The notes under the pieces were generated by a model that was not told the origin of the DNA, ran no database searches, and worked only from the letters and a program-made list of their open reading frames with translations. The position numbers and the translations under genes were made by a program. From Lewinella sp. LCG006 (GTDB lineage: Bacteria > Bacteroidota > Bacteroidia > Chitinophagales > Saprospiraceae), in NCBI RefSeq assembly GCF_040784935.1, contig NZ_CP160680.1, positions 5,933,802-5,997,801 of the forward strand: DNA of 64,000 bases. The letters are read 5' to 3'. Shown here piece after piece: positions 26,048 through 34,821 of the stretch; position 1 is the first letter of the stretch; every line of letters starts with the position of its first letter.

Positions 26048-26998
26048 CTACTCCACCGTCAACCGATCGCACAGAGCCATAATTTCCTCGTACTTTACCA
26101 AAATTTTCTTCCAAGCTGAAGGTATACCTGAAAAGCCATAAAGCGCTCCTGCCCAGCCTCCTACGATGGCGGCGGTAGTATCTGTATCCTCTCCTAAATT
26201 AATGGCAGCCAAGATGGTAGTAGGGTAGTCTTCGTGGCGCAATAGGCACCAAAGACTGGCCTCCAGACTGTGCATAACATAGCCATCAGAAGCAATCGCC
26301 TCTTCCGGAAGTGCGGCGATGTTGCCACTCAAAATGCGTTGAAAAAGTTGTTGCTCTCCGTAGGAAATGTCTTTTTGCTTTAAAAAGGAGGAAAACTCAT
26401 TGTTCGTAAAATGGTAGGCTTCTTCTTTTGTCTTTTTGTTCGCAATTTGATGAAAGAATCGCAAATAATAGAAACAACACAAGGCCGAACGAATATGGCC
26501 ATGCGTCAGGGCCGACACTTCCCAAACACGGTCAAACTGCTCCTCCAACGAAAGTTGATGAATGGAGAAATAGAGAGGAAGAATCCTCATCAATGCTCCG
26601 TTTCCATTGGTGTACTCGTCTGCTTCCCATTGTAATTCTTTGAGCGCATCCAAATCTCCATGAGAGAGGATTTCGGCCAATACACCGATAGCTCGATGGG
26701 TGGTCATACCAATATCAAAGACTTCACCATGTGGCGTCCATATTTCAGCTTTGCGCCAAGCCACAAATTTCCGAGCAATATCTGCCAGGTCATAACCTTT
26801 TGCCAGGCTATCCGCTAAACAGAAGGTAAGCGAGGAATCATCCGACCAGGTACCAGGTGGTTGGTTATATGTACCGTAGCCGCGAACACCTATAACGGGT
26901 TCAGTTGCAAGTTTGCTACGGTCTTCAAACTCTACAGGCACGCCCAAAGCGTCACCAACGGCTAAGCCTATAATTGCACTGTGGATGATTGATGGCAT
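26048..26998 (-). CDS. ADP-ribosylglycohydrolase family protein
   Basis: The 316-residue protein has the metal-binding motifs of the DraG/ARH family: GLAVGDALGVPVEF near the N-terminus, TWSDDSSLTFCLADSL with the two acidic ligands, HGEVFDIG, and the C-terminal NLGEDTDTTAAIVGGWAGA. Members remove ADP-ribose from proteins, DNA or small molecules. It has no partner transferase nearby, so its substrate is open. A HAD hydrolase gene follows upstream on the same strand with a 23-bp gap. Confidence 0.9.
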   Translation of the reverse strand: MPSIIHSAIIGLAVGDALGVPVEFEDRSKLATEPVIGVRGYGTYNQPPGTWSDDSSLTFCLADSLAKGYDLADIARKFVAWRKAEIWTPHGEVFDIGMTTHRAIGVLAEILSHGDLDALKELQWEADEYTNGNGALMRILPLYFSIHQLSLEEQFDRVWEVSALTHGHIRSALCCFYYLRFFHQIANKKTKEEAYHFTNNEFSSFLKQKDISYGEQQLFQRILSGNIAALPEEAIASDGYVMHSLEASLWCLLRHEDYPTTILAAINLGEDTDTTAAIVGGWAGALYGFSGIPSAWKKILVKYEEIMALCDRLTVE

Positions 26999-27021
26999 AT
27001 TTTGTTTTTTTTCGCTTAACG

Positions 27022-27681
27022 CTATTTTACCAATTCCAAAATCCGTTGCATTCCTTCCAACGGCGTTTCAAACCATTCCTGTGCTGCGGTCATTTTTTCT
27101 TTGGGTTGAGAGCTACACAGCCCCAACACATACATTCCTGCTGCGGTTCCTGCTTCCGACCCCGCTGGGGAGTCTTCCAAAACCAGGCAGGATTCGGGCG
27201 CAACGCCGAGCTGCTTCGCAGCGAGTAAATACATCTCTGGATGTGGTTTCAGCTGCTTCACATCGGAAGAGGTCACTACTTTTTTCATGAAGCGATCCAC
27301 TGGGGTAGAACGGAAAACATATTCCGTGTCTTGCCTGGAGCTATTTGTTGCGATAGCCAGTGGAAGATGTCTTGCTAATGCTTCCAAAATGGCTTCCACA
27401 CCTGGAAAAGCCTGGTTCTTTTTTACAACCAGCTCATAGAACAATGCTTCTTTCTCCTGTTGTAATGTTCTCCGAGGAATCGAGAGTTGATGCTCATCAA
27501 TTACGCCTTGGGCAAGAAATCGGTCTGCTGTGCCAATCCACTGCTCAAACCAGTGCTCGTCATAATGGAAACCACGTTTGGCAAGTACCCTTAGCCACGC
27601 TTCACAATGAACACTTTCTGTCTGTACCAGGGTGCCATCAAGATCAAAAATAATGGCAGAAATGGGGTAGGGGATTTTCAT
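27022..27681 (-). CDS. HAD-superfamily phosphatase / beta-phosphoglucomutase-like
   Basis: The 219-residue protein has the HAD motifs IIFDLDGTLV (nucleophile Asp), a helical cap domain, ATNSSRQD (motif II), KPHPEMYLLAA (motif III Lys) and VLEDSPAGSEAG (motif IV), ending in the GLCSSQP strand. This pattern is that of the beta-phosphoglucomutase-like group of small-sugar-phosphate phosphatases. I chose ATG 27681 over the upstream TTG at 27702. Probably cotranscribed with the ADP-ribosylglycohydrolase gene. Confidence 0.88.
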   Translation of the reverse strand: MKIPYPISAIIFDLDGTLVQTESVHCEAWLRVLAKRGFHYDEHWFEQWIGTADRFLAQGVIDEHQLSIPRRTLQQEKEALFYELVVKKNQAFPGVEAILEALARHLPLAIATNSSRQDTEYVFRSTPVDRFMKKVVTSSDVKQLKPHPEMYLLAAKQLGVAPESCLVLEDSPAGSEAGTAAGMYVLGLCSSQPKEKMTAAQEWFETPLEGMQRILELVK

Positions 27682-27744
27682 GGCGCGAAGGTAGGAGCGC
27701 AAATAATAAAAATGACCTAATCAGTATTATTTTTTTGTCAATAA

Positions 27745-27788
27745 AAAGCGCGATGAGAACATCTTTTCTTGATTCCTCATCGCGCTTT
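27745..27788 (-). terminator. Terminator of the four-PDZ protein gene
   Basis: A 13-bp perfect stem AAAGCGCGATGAG / CTCATCGCGCTTT (27745-27757 and 27776-27788) is followed on the minus strand by a T-rich run. It lies 40 bp past the stop of the PDZ gene. Confidence 0.8.
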
Positions 27789-27828
27789 GATCCGTTATTT
27801 CGGTGCTCTATCTAGCTTTTATGTTCCA

Positions 27829-29568
27829 CTAATACTGAAGAACAATCTTCTTGACCATGCTGGTTGCTCCCTGGCGGACTTCCAGAAAATAAGCACCCGG
27901 GCCATTTTGGGAGATGTCAATATCATCACTAAAAGTACCTTGGTATTCCCCTAAGTCGAACGAATAAATCAAACGTCCTTCCCCATTAAAAACGCGAATA
28001 CTGGTTTCACCTCTTTGAGGTAGCTCAAATTCCAGGCGAAACATCCCACGGTTGGGGTTGGGGAACAACTGTATGTTTTCAATGGTGAGATTGTTAATCA
28101 AAGGCATATCCACCCCGCGACGAGCCATTTCCTCCGCGTCTTCTTTGTCCATATCTGTCATATCTACCTTGATGCGATCCATGTCAATGGCGGGTGATTC
28201 ATCGTCAATTTCACGATCAGGGTTGTTGCTGAAGCTTTCGTCGTAGTTGTAGTCGTACCAGTTGTTTTCGTTGCGGCTTTCGCCGTTTTCGTCACATTCT
28301 GAACCCATTACGGCAATCGCTGTCTGTGGCTGACCATCACGGATGAACCCCACTGCGATCTCCTTGCCAACATTGGTGCCATTGATGACGGCACTCAAGT
28401 CGCCCCAATCAATAATGGGCTTTCCTGCCAAGCTGGTAATAATATCGCCACTTTGCAATCCTGCGGCTTTAGCTGCCGAGTTGCGAACGATATTTACCGG
28501 AACACCTTTTCGATCATTTTCATTGTGGTTATTGCTGACCCCAAAGAAAGGCTCTTCGGCACAGGGAACAGAGAACTCATCATCAGAAGATTCTCCCAGA
28601 ACAACGTTTGCGCGCATCGTTTGACCATTGCGAATGTAGGTTACAACCACTTCGTCGCCCGGACTAAACTTGTGGAGTGCACTCGTCAGTGAGCGGTCTT
28701 CACTCATCTCATAATCATTAACAGCAATCACATAATCCAGTGGCTCTAGCCCGGCAGCTTCGGCGGCTGAACCTCGAATGATGCGTTTCACATAACTGCC
28801 GTAAGGATTAGGAAGTTCCAGCTTACTGGCTTTGTTGCGGTCCATGTGGCCAGAGTAAATGCCTAAATAACCGCGACCCATTTTTAGACTTGGATCATCT
28901 TCAGCGCCAATGTTTCCGCTTGCGCGCTGAGGCGTATTGTTGCGCGTGTAAGCGATCTCGATGGGGTCACCTTCTTCCATGTTATTCAATATCACGCTGA
29001 TATCATGCCAGTCGATCATTGGTTGTCCATTGATAGCGGTGATAATATCGCCATCGTCAAGGCCCAGTTTCATCGCGGTGGAATTACGTACCGTCGTTAT
29101 GCGTACCCCCAATTTATCGTTATCATTTTCATCATGTTCACGGACTCCCAAAAATGCAGAACCACCGTAGTGTTCGCTATTAGAGTCGCTGGGGCGGCCT
29201 AAGGTGATAGGGAGGGTCATTTTTTTTCCCTGACGGACGATTTGTAGATCGACTTTATCACCTGGGCGATGCTTAGCTAGCAGTTCGGTTAAGCCGGTAT
29301 TCCGGTCAACTGTCTCATTGTTCATGCCGATGATGTAGTCAAATGGCTTCAGACCAGCAGCAGCTGCAGCTGTTCCTTCGTAAACATATTGAATCATATC
29401 TCCATCATCAGTAGGAAGATTCAGTATGTCCGCCTTGTCATCACTGATTTCAGTAGTGCTAACTCCCAGAAAAGCCCGGTTGCTGTTGTTATCGTAGTAG
29501 TTGTAATGGCGTTGAGCCTGAAGAGAAAAAAGACTAGTAGTAAAAAGGAGTATCAAGAGGTGTCTCAT
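27829..29568 (-). CDS. Secreted four-PDZ protein with T9SS sorting domain
   Basis: The 579-residue protein begins with a signal peptide (LLILLFTTSLFSLQAQ, ATG 29568) and carries four PDZ-like repeats: near residues 35-135, 140-225, 235-340 and 345-430, each with a FLGV/YLGI/FFGV start and a G-x-A-A...AGL-x-x-x-D-x-I core. An Asp/Asn-rich linker and a type IX sorting domain (LFPNPNRGMF ... GAYFLEVRQG) follow. There is no protease domain, so it is probably a scaffold or adhesin at the surface. It is divergent from the DUF4403 lipoprotein gene. Confidence 0.85.
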   Translation of the reverse strand: MRHLLILLFTTSLFSLQAQRHYNYYDNNSNRAFLGVSTTEISDDKADILNLPTDDGDMIQYVYEGTAAAAAGLKPFDYIIGMNNETVDRNTGLTELLAKHRPGDKVDLQIVRQGKKMTLPITLGRPSDSNSEHYGGSAFLGVREHDENDNDKLGVRITTVRNSTAMKLGLDDGDIITAINGQPMIDWHDISVILNNMEEGDPIEIAYTRNNTPQRASGNIGAEDDPSLKMGRGYLGIYSGHMDRNKASKLELPNPYGSYVKRIIRGSAAEAAGLEPLDYVIAVNDYEMSEDRSLTSALHKFSPGDEVVVTYIRNGQTMRANVVLGESSDDEFSVPCAEEPFFGVSNNHNENDRKGVPVNIVRNSAAKAAGLQSGDIITSLAGKPIIDWGDLSAVINGTNVGKEIAVGFIRDGQPQTAIAVMGSECDENGESRNENNWYDYNYDESFSNNPDREIDDESPAIDMDRIKVDMTDMDKEDAEEMARRGVDMPLINNLTIENIQLFPNPNRGMFRLEFELPQRGETSIRVFNGEGRLIYSFDLGEYQGTFSDDIDISQNGPGAYFLEVRQGATSMVKKIVLQY

Positions 29569-29668
29569 TGCGATAAAATTTGTTTGGTGAAAAGACATTA
29601 CATTTGACCTATCGTTGCATATACCATCGCTTTTTTACTAAATTTTGTTGTAACAAAAAAAACACTCC

Positions 29669-31057
29669 ATGCGGAGCTTACTTGCATTATTCGTCACCGT
29701 GGTGATTTTTTCCTTAATGGGATGCAAAACCACACAACCTACCCGACCTTTGGAGAATTACGAAATTGATGACCGTTTTGCCAATCAGTCCTCTACTATT
29801 CGAATTCCGGTCCGGTTAAATATCCAGGAACTAGAGAATTCGCTTAACCAGCAACTCGGGGATGCCCTCTATCGAGATGATAGCTTTAATGATGGTGATA
29901 AAATGAAGGTTATCGCGCGAAAAGACGGAACTATCAGGATTACCACAGAGGGAAGTACCATTAACTACCAGGTTCCTCTTGATCTTTGGATACAATACGA
30001 CCTGGGCTTAGGTAAGGTAGAAGCTACCGGCCGCCTGAATCTGGACTTTTCTACGGTCTATGCCATTAACCATGATTGGAAATTAGCTACACAGACCATT
30101 TTACAAAGTCATGAATGGAAAGAACGCCCACGTTTGAAGATGGGCGGAGTCAGTATTCCTGTCCAGTCAATTGCCAATTTGATTTTAAACAGGAGCACTG
30201 CAACAATCAGTAATAGCATCGATACCATGGTGGCTAATTCTTTTAAACTTGACGAAACGGTCGCCGAAGCTTGGGAATTGATGTTTAACCCCTACGAAAT
30301 ATCCCCAACCTACCAGACTTGGTTGCTCGTCAATCCAACGGATCTAGGGATGACACCGATCAAAACGGAGAATGGGCAGATGGAAGCTACCATTATTGTT
30401 CAGTCAAAACCAGAGCTGCGTTTTGGCCCAAAGCCAGCTGCTAATCCAGTAATAAAATTACCAGATTTTGAATACAGGATGCTCAACGAAAGTGCAGAAG
30501 ATGGCTTTCAGATTTTCCTGGATGCTACACTGCCCTACGAAGAAGCGGAGCGGCTTACCCAGCAGAGCATCAAAGGAGAACGCTTTGAGCAAGGCAGTCG
30601 TTATGTGGTAGTTGAAGACATAGAATTGTTTGGCCAGGGAAACAACCTGGTGATCAACCTTTTACTTTCAGGTAGCTACAATGGCCACATTTATCTCACC
30701 GGAGAGCCCGTTTTCAATCCTCGAAGAAATCGGATTGAAGTGGAAGACCTGGAGTACACCTTGGATAGTAAGAACTTTCTCCTCAAGTCGGCAGCTTGGT
30801 TAGCGAAAGGGACCCTGAAGAAGAAGCTACAGGAAAACATGGACTATCTGATGGATTATAACCTTAGCGATGCCCAAAAACAAATGCAGGAACAACTGCA
30901 AGACTATGAGATAAGCCCAGGGGTAAAACTCCAGGGCGCACTGGATGAATTGAACATCTACAATGCTTACCTGACGACCAACGGCATCAAAGTTGTGATG
31001 GCACTGAAGGGGGATTTAGGGGTCATCGTAGATGGCTTAGCAGATTTTGGAATGTAA
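29669..31057 (+). CDS. DUF4403-family lipoprotein
   Basis: The 462-residue protein has a lipoprotein signal peptide ending FSLMGC and then the DUF4403 domain (IRIPVRLNIQELENSLNQQL, WIQYDLGLGKVEATGRL, LKMGGVSIPVQSIANL), which is related to the lipid-binding BPI/SMP-like beta folds found in Bacteroidota envelope proteins. It is probably anchored on the periplasmic side. It lies 100 bp from the divergent PDZ gene and 51 bp before smc. Confidence 0.85.
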   Translation: MRSLLALFVTVVIFSLMGCKTTQPTRPLENYEIDDRFANQSSTIRIPVRLNIQELENSLNQQLGDALYRDDSFNDGDKMKVIARKDGTIRITTEGSTINYQVPLDLWIQYDLGLGKVEATGRLNLDFSTVYAINHDWKLATQTILQSHEWKERPRLKMGGVSIPVQSIANLILNRSTATISNSIDTMVANSFKLDETVAEAWELMFNPYEISPTYQTWLLVNPTDLGMTPIKTENGQMEATIIVQSKPELRFGPKPAANPVIKLPDFEYRMLNESAEDGFQIFLDATLPYEEAERLTQQSIKGERFEQGSRYVVVEDIELFGQGNNLVINLLLSGSYNGHIYLTGEPVFNPRRNRIEVEDLEYTLDSKNFLLKSAAWLAKGTLKKKLQENMDYLMDYNLSDAQKQMQEQLQDYEISPGVKLQGALDELNIYNAYLTTNGIKVVMALKGDLGVIVDGLADFGM

Positions 31058-31093
31058 ACACTAAAAATTGGTGGTTCTTTGGCGGACGATTAT

Positions 31094-31101
31094 TATTTTT
31101 G
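31094..31101 (+). promoter_or_regulatory. -7 box TATTTTTG next to the smc start
   Basis: Exact TAnnTTTG match ending 6 nt before the smc ATG, so the transcript would start at or near the start codon. The -33 element is only a weak TTGG (31068-31071) with 22 bp spacing. Confidence 0.4.
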
Positions 31102-31107
31102 CCGGCT

Positions 31108-34100
31108 ATGCGGTTGAAACAACTAGAAATAAAGGGTTTTAAAAGTTTCGCCAACGAAACTCAGGTCAACTTCTCTGAAGATGTGATCGGTATCGTAGGG
31201 CCTAACGGAAGTGGTAAATCAAATATCGTTGATGCCATTCGTTGGGTACTAGGGGAGCAGAAGAGTAAAGAATTGCGCCTTGACCAAATGTCGAGTGTGA
31301 TTTTTAATGGCACCAAGAAGAAGAAAGCTTCCGGGATGGCATCGGTTTCCCTGACCTTTGAAAACACGAAGAACCTTCTCCCTACAGAATACAACACCGT
31401 TACCATCACCCGGATGCTGTACCGAACGGGGGAGAGCGAGTACCGCCTCAATGGCGTTACCTGCCGATTGATGGACATTACCAGTCTGTTTTTGGACACC
31501 GGAATTGGCTCCAACTCTTATGCCATCATTGCCTTGGGGATGGTAGATGATATCTTGGCAGACAAGGACAATTCCCGCCGTAAAATGTTTGAGCAAGCGG
31601 CAGGTATTTCCAAATACAAAATTCGTAAAAAGCAGACCCTCAATAAATTGAAGAATACAACGGATGATCTCGACCGGATCGAAGACCTGTTGTACGAAAT
31701 CAATGGCAACCTGAGTTCACTCGAAAAACAGGCCAAGCGTGCCAAGAAGTATTTCGAACTAAAGGAAAGCTACAAAGACCTCAGTTTGCAATTGGCCCGA
31801 ATAAAAATTGATGACCTAAGGGCCAGACACAAAGTGCTCCAGCAGCAACTTACCGAAGAAGAAGACAAATACCGGCAATACGAAATTGATATTACCCAGC
31901 TAGAAGCCGGGATAGAGTCGGAACGCAAAGCCCACGTAGATAAAGAAAAAGCACTTTCTGATCGTCAGCGAGACTTGAATAATCTCATCAGTCAGTTGAG
32001 AAATAAAGAAAGTGATCGACAAATGCTTAAGCAGCGTTTGCAGTTCATTACCCAAAATCAGGAAAAACTTACCCAGGATATCGCCCAGGCAAAACAGCGA
32101 CTTACCCAACTGGAGAGCCAACTGGAAGATTACCGGGGAGAATTGAATGCTGAAAAGAGGGTAGAAGCTCGCCTGGAATTAGAATTGACGACTGCGGAAG
32201 AAAAGTTGGCACAAATACGCGCTAGCCATGGTTCCGTAAAGGCCAATCTAGACAGTATTGTCGGAGAACAGCAATCTGTCGAACGTGAAGTTTTTGAGCA
32301 GGAGAAACGAAGAGCCATTAACCAAAGTCGGATGGATAATTTCGAGCAGCAAAAAGCTCGAAATACCCAGGACATGGCCACTCGTGAGGAGGATATGCGC
32401 GATTTGAACGACCGCCTCAAAGCACTGGAAGCCAAGGAAAAAGAAGCGCTCAAAGATGTAGAAGCCCTAGAGTTAGCCGAAGAACAGCGCCAACAAAAAG
32501 TTGCGGAATCTGAAGCCCGACTGGAAGACCTCAATCAACGGCGCACCAAAGTCAATCGTACCCTTGATGCCAAGCGCAATGAGTATAAGTTGACCAAGAG
32601 CATGATCGAAAGTCTGGAAGGCTTTCCAGAATCGATACGCTTTTTGAATCAAAATAAAAGCTGGAAACAGGATGCTCCTTTGTTATCGGATCTTCTGTAC
32701 GTTAAGGAGGACTACCGCGTAGCGATTGAGAATTATCTGGAGCCTTACCTGAATTATTACGTGGTCGAGAACCTCGAAGAAGCGTATGAGGCGATTCAGT
32801 TGTTGGGGCGTAGCCAAAAAGGCAAAGCCAATTTCTTCATCCTGGATGCTTTCAAAGAATACCTTCCTCCGGCAGAATTTTTGCCCTCAGGGATGCTGTT
32901 TGCTGCTGATCTGATTGAAACGGAAGACAAGTATCGCCGACTGGTGGCTTATCTTCTCGAAAAAGTACTCGTCACTGAGGGGGAAGACGTTAAAGCAGCT
33001 AATGCTGGAGGCGATTGGATTGTCCTTGGCCGGAGTGGTCGTTTTATTCGTCGACGCTTTAGTGTATCAGGTGGATCAGTGGGTTTGTTTGAAGGAAAGA
33101 AGATTGGCCGTAAGAAGAACCTGGAAATCCTGGAAAAAGCCATCGCTCAGGGCGAAAGAGAAGAGCAAAAGCTCTCAACGGAATACTTTCAGGAGAAAAA
33201 CGACCTGGAGCGCCTAAAGCAGCAACGCAGTCAGCAAGGAATTCAACAGGCGCGGCAGGCACTGAATCAAATTTCACAACAGAAAGTTTCCTTGCTTACC
33301 AGGCTTGAGAATTTCCAGTCGTTCATGAGTGATATGCTCCAGAAAAATGAGCAGTTGCAAGCGGACATCCGCCGCATGGAGGAAGAAAACAAGGAAATCG
33401 AAGCCCAACTGGCAGGCGGCCAACGACGAGTAGCAGAAATAAAAGCGCAAATCGCTAATACCGACGGTAGCTACCGGGAAATTGCCGAAGAATTAAGTGC
33501 TGCTTCTGCCGCTTTCAATGAGAAGAACATCTCCTTTATTCGTCAGCAAAACCGGGTGACGGCACTTCAGCAGGAACTGTCTTTTCGCGAAAAGCAACTT
33601 ACGGAAATCAACACCGTCCGCAAAAGCAATGAAGCCTCATTGCTTGGTAGCCAAGAAGAGATTCAAAATACGCAGACCAAAGTCGATGATTTAGAGATTG
33701 AACTTCAGGGGCTTTACGAAGAAAAAACCAAGCGAGAAGCTGGTTTAACAGCGGCTGAACAGGCATACTTTGAAGCACGTGGTGGCATCAATGAGTTGGA
33801 AGACAAGCTTCGCAAAGTGGGTCGCCTGCGCCAGGATGCCCAAATCTTGATCAACCAACTGAAAGACAAATTCAGTAGTGTAAAATTCGACATCAGTACG
33901 GTGGCCCAACGCCTACGGATAGAGTTCTCGATTGACGTGAATGAGTTTATCAACCAAGAGGCAGAGATCGATGAGCAGGTTGAAAAAATGGATCCTACCG
34001 AGCTCGAACTCAAGGTAGAACGCATGAAAAGCCGGATCGACAACTACGGCGAGATCAACCCCATGGCCGTCGAAGCCTACGATGAGATGAAAGAACGCTT

Positions 34101-34683
34101 TGACACCATCACCACCCAGCGAGAGGATATTGTGGCAGCCAAAGACTCTTTGATTCAAACCATCAAGGAAATTGAAGAAACGGCTACCGTTCAGTTTTTG
34201 GATGCCTTTGACAAGGCCCGGATTTACTTTATTGATGTATTTCGCAGTCTCTTTACGGAAGATGACAACTGTGACCTGATCTTGCTCGAACCGGAAAATC
34301 CACTGGAATCAAAGATCGAAATCGTAGCGAAGCCTAAAGGGAAACGCCCACAATCTATCAGCCAGTTATCGGGTGGAGAAAAAACATTAACGGCCACGGC
34401 CTTGCTTTTTGCCCTTTACCTGCTTAAGCCTGCACCGTTCTGTATTTTCGATGAGGTCGACGCCCCTCTGGATGATGCCAACATCACCAAGTTCAACCGC
34501 ATCATCAAGAAATTCAGTAAGGAAAGCCAGTTCATCATCGTCACCCACAACAAGCTCACCATGGAAGCTGTAGATACCATCTACGGTGTATTCACCAATG
34601 AGAAAGAGGGAAGTGGGGTACTACCCGTAGAATTCTCGGAATTGGATGGTAGTGGCTTCTTTAAGGCCGCGCAAACGACGTAA
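31108..34683 (+). CDS. smc: Chromosome segregation protein SMC
   Basis: The 1191-residue protein has the N-terminal ATPase lobe with Walker A GPNGSGKSN (residues 31-39), two long coiled-coil arms separated by a hinge domain near residues 500-660, and the C-terminal lobe with the signature QLSGGEKTLTATALLFALY and Walker B FCIFDEVDAPLDDANI. SMC dimers organise and segregate the chromosome with ScpA/ScpB, which are not nearby. I prefer ATG 31108; the TTG three codons upstream lies inside the -7 box. Confidence 0.95.
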   Translation: MRLKQLEIKGFKSFANETQVNFSEDVIGIVGPNGSGKSNIVDAIRWVLGEQKSKELRLDQMSSVIFNGTKKKKASGMASVSLTFENTKNLLPTEYNTVTITRMLYRTGESEYRLNGVTCRLMDITSLFLDTGIGSNSYAIIALGMVDDILADKDNSRRKMFEQAAGISKYKIRKKQTLNKLKNTTDDLDRIEDLLYEINGNLSSLEKQAKRAKKYFELKESYKDLSLQLARIKIDDLRARHKVLQQQLTEEEDKYRQYEIDITQLEAGIESERKAHVDKEKALSDRQRDLNNLISQLRNKESDRQMLKQRLQFITQNQEKLTQDIAQAKQRLTQLESQLEDYRGELNAEKRVEARLELELTTAEEKLAQIRASHGSVKANLDSIVGEQQSVEREVFEQEKRRAINQSRMDNFEQQKARNTQDMATREEDMRDLNDRLKALEAKEKEALKDVEALELAEEQRQQKVAESEARLEDLNQRRTKVNRTLDAKRNEYKLTKSMIESLEGFPESIRFLNQNKSWKQDAPLLSDLLYVKEDYRVAIENYLEPYLNYYVVENLEEAYEAIQLLGRSQKGKANFFILDAFKEYLPPAEFLPSGMLFAADLIETEDKYRRLVAYLLEKVLVTEGEDVKAANAGGDWIVLGRSGRFIRRRFSVSGGSVGLFEGKKIGRKKNLEILEKAIAQGEREEQKLSTEYFQEKNDLERLKQQRSQQGIQQARQALNQISQQKVSLLTRLENFQSFMSDMLQKNEQLQADIRRMEEENKEIEAQLAGGQRRVAEIKAQIANTDGSYREIAEELSAASAAFNEKNISFIRQQNRVTALQQELSFREKQLTEINTVRKSNEASLLGSQEEIQNTQTKVDDLEIELQGLYEEKTKREAGLTAAEQAYFEARGGINELEDKLRKVGRLRQDAQILINQLKDKFSSVKFDISTVAQRLRIEFSIDVNEFINQEAEIDEQVEKMDPTELELKVERMKSRIDNYGEINPMAVEAYDEMKERFDTITTQREDIVAAKDSLIQTIKEIEETATVQFLDAFDKARIYFIDVFRSLFTEDDNCDLILLEPENPLESKIEIVAKPKGKRPQSISQLSGGEKTLTATALLFALYLLKPAPFCIFDEVDAPLDDANITKFNRIIKKFSKESQFIIVTHNKLTMEAVDTIYGVFTNEKEGSGVLPVEFSELDGSGFFKAAQTT

Positions 34684-34685
34684 CC

Positions 34686-34707
34686 CGTAGTCTGGGCTTC
34701 AGCCCGG
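34686..34707. repeat. Short GGGCTTCAGCCC palindrome (copy 3)
   Basis: CGTAGTCTGGGCTTCAGCCC followed by GG lies 3 bp past the smc stop. It is the inverted partner of the copy at 34799-34820. Confidence 0.75.
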
Positions 34708-34798
34708 ACGTGTAATTTTCACTTTAGCTTGACCACAAAAAATTTCAGAGAAGGTTTAAAATGTAGTTGGATAAGATTTTGCCTAGCTTTTGATCTGG

Positions 34799-34820
34799 CC
34801 GGGCTGAAGCCCAGCCTACG
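34799..34820. repeat. Short GGGCTTCAGCCC palindrome (copy 4, inverted)
   Basis: The reverse complement reads CGTAGGCTGGGCTTCAGCCC plus GG and lies directly behind the stop of the TIR-TPR-SDR gene. With the copy at 34686 it flanks a 91-bp AT-rich spacer, giving an element with inverted ends between two converging genes. Confidence 0.75.
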
Positions 34821-34821
34821 A

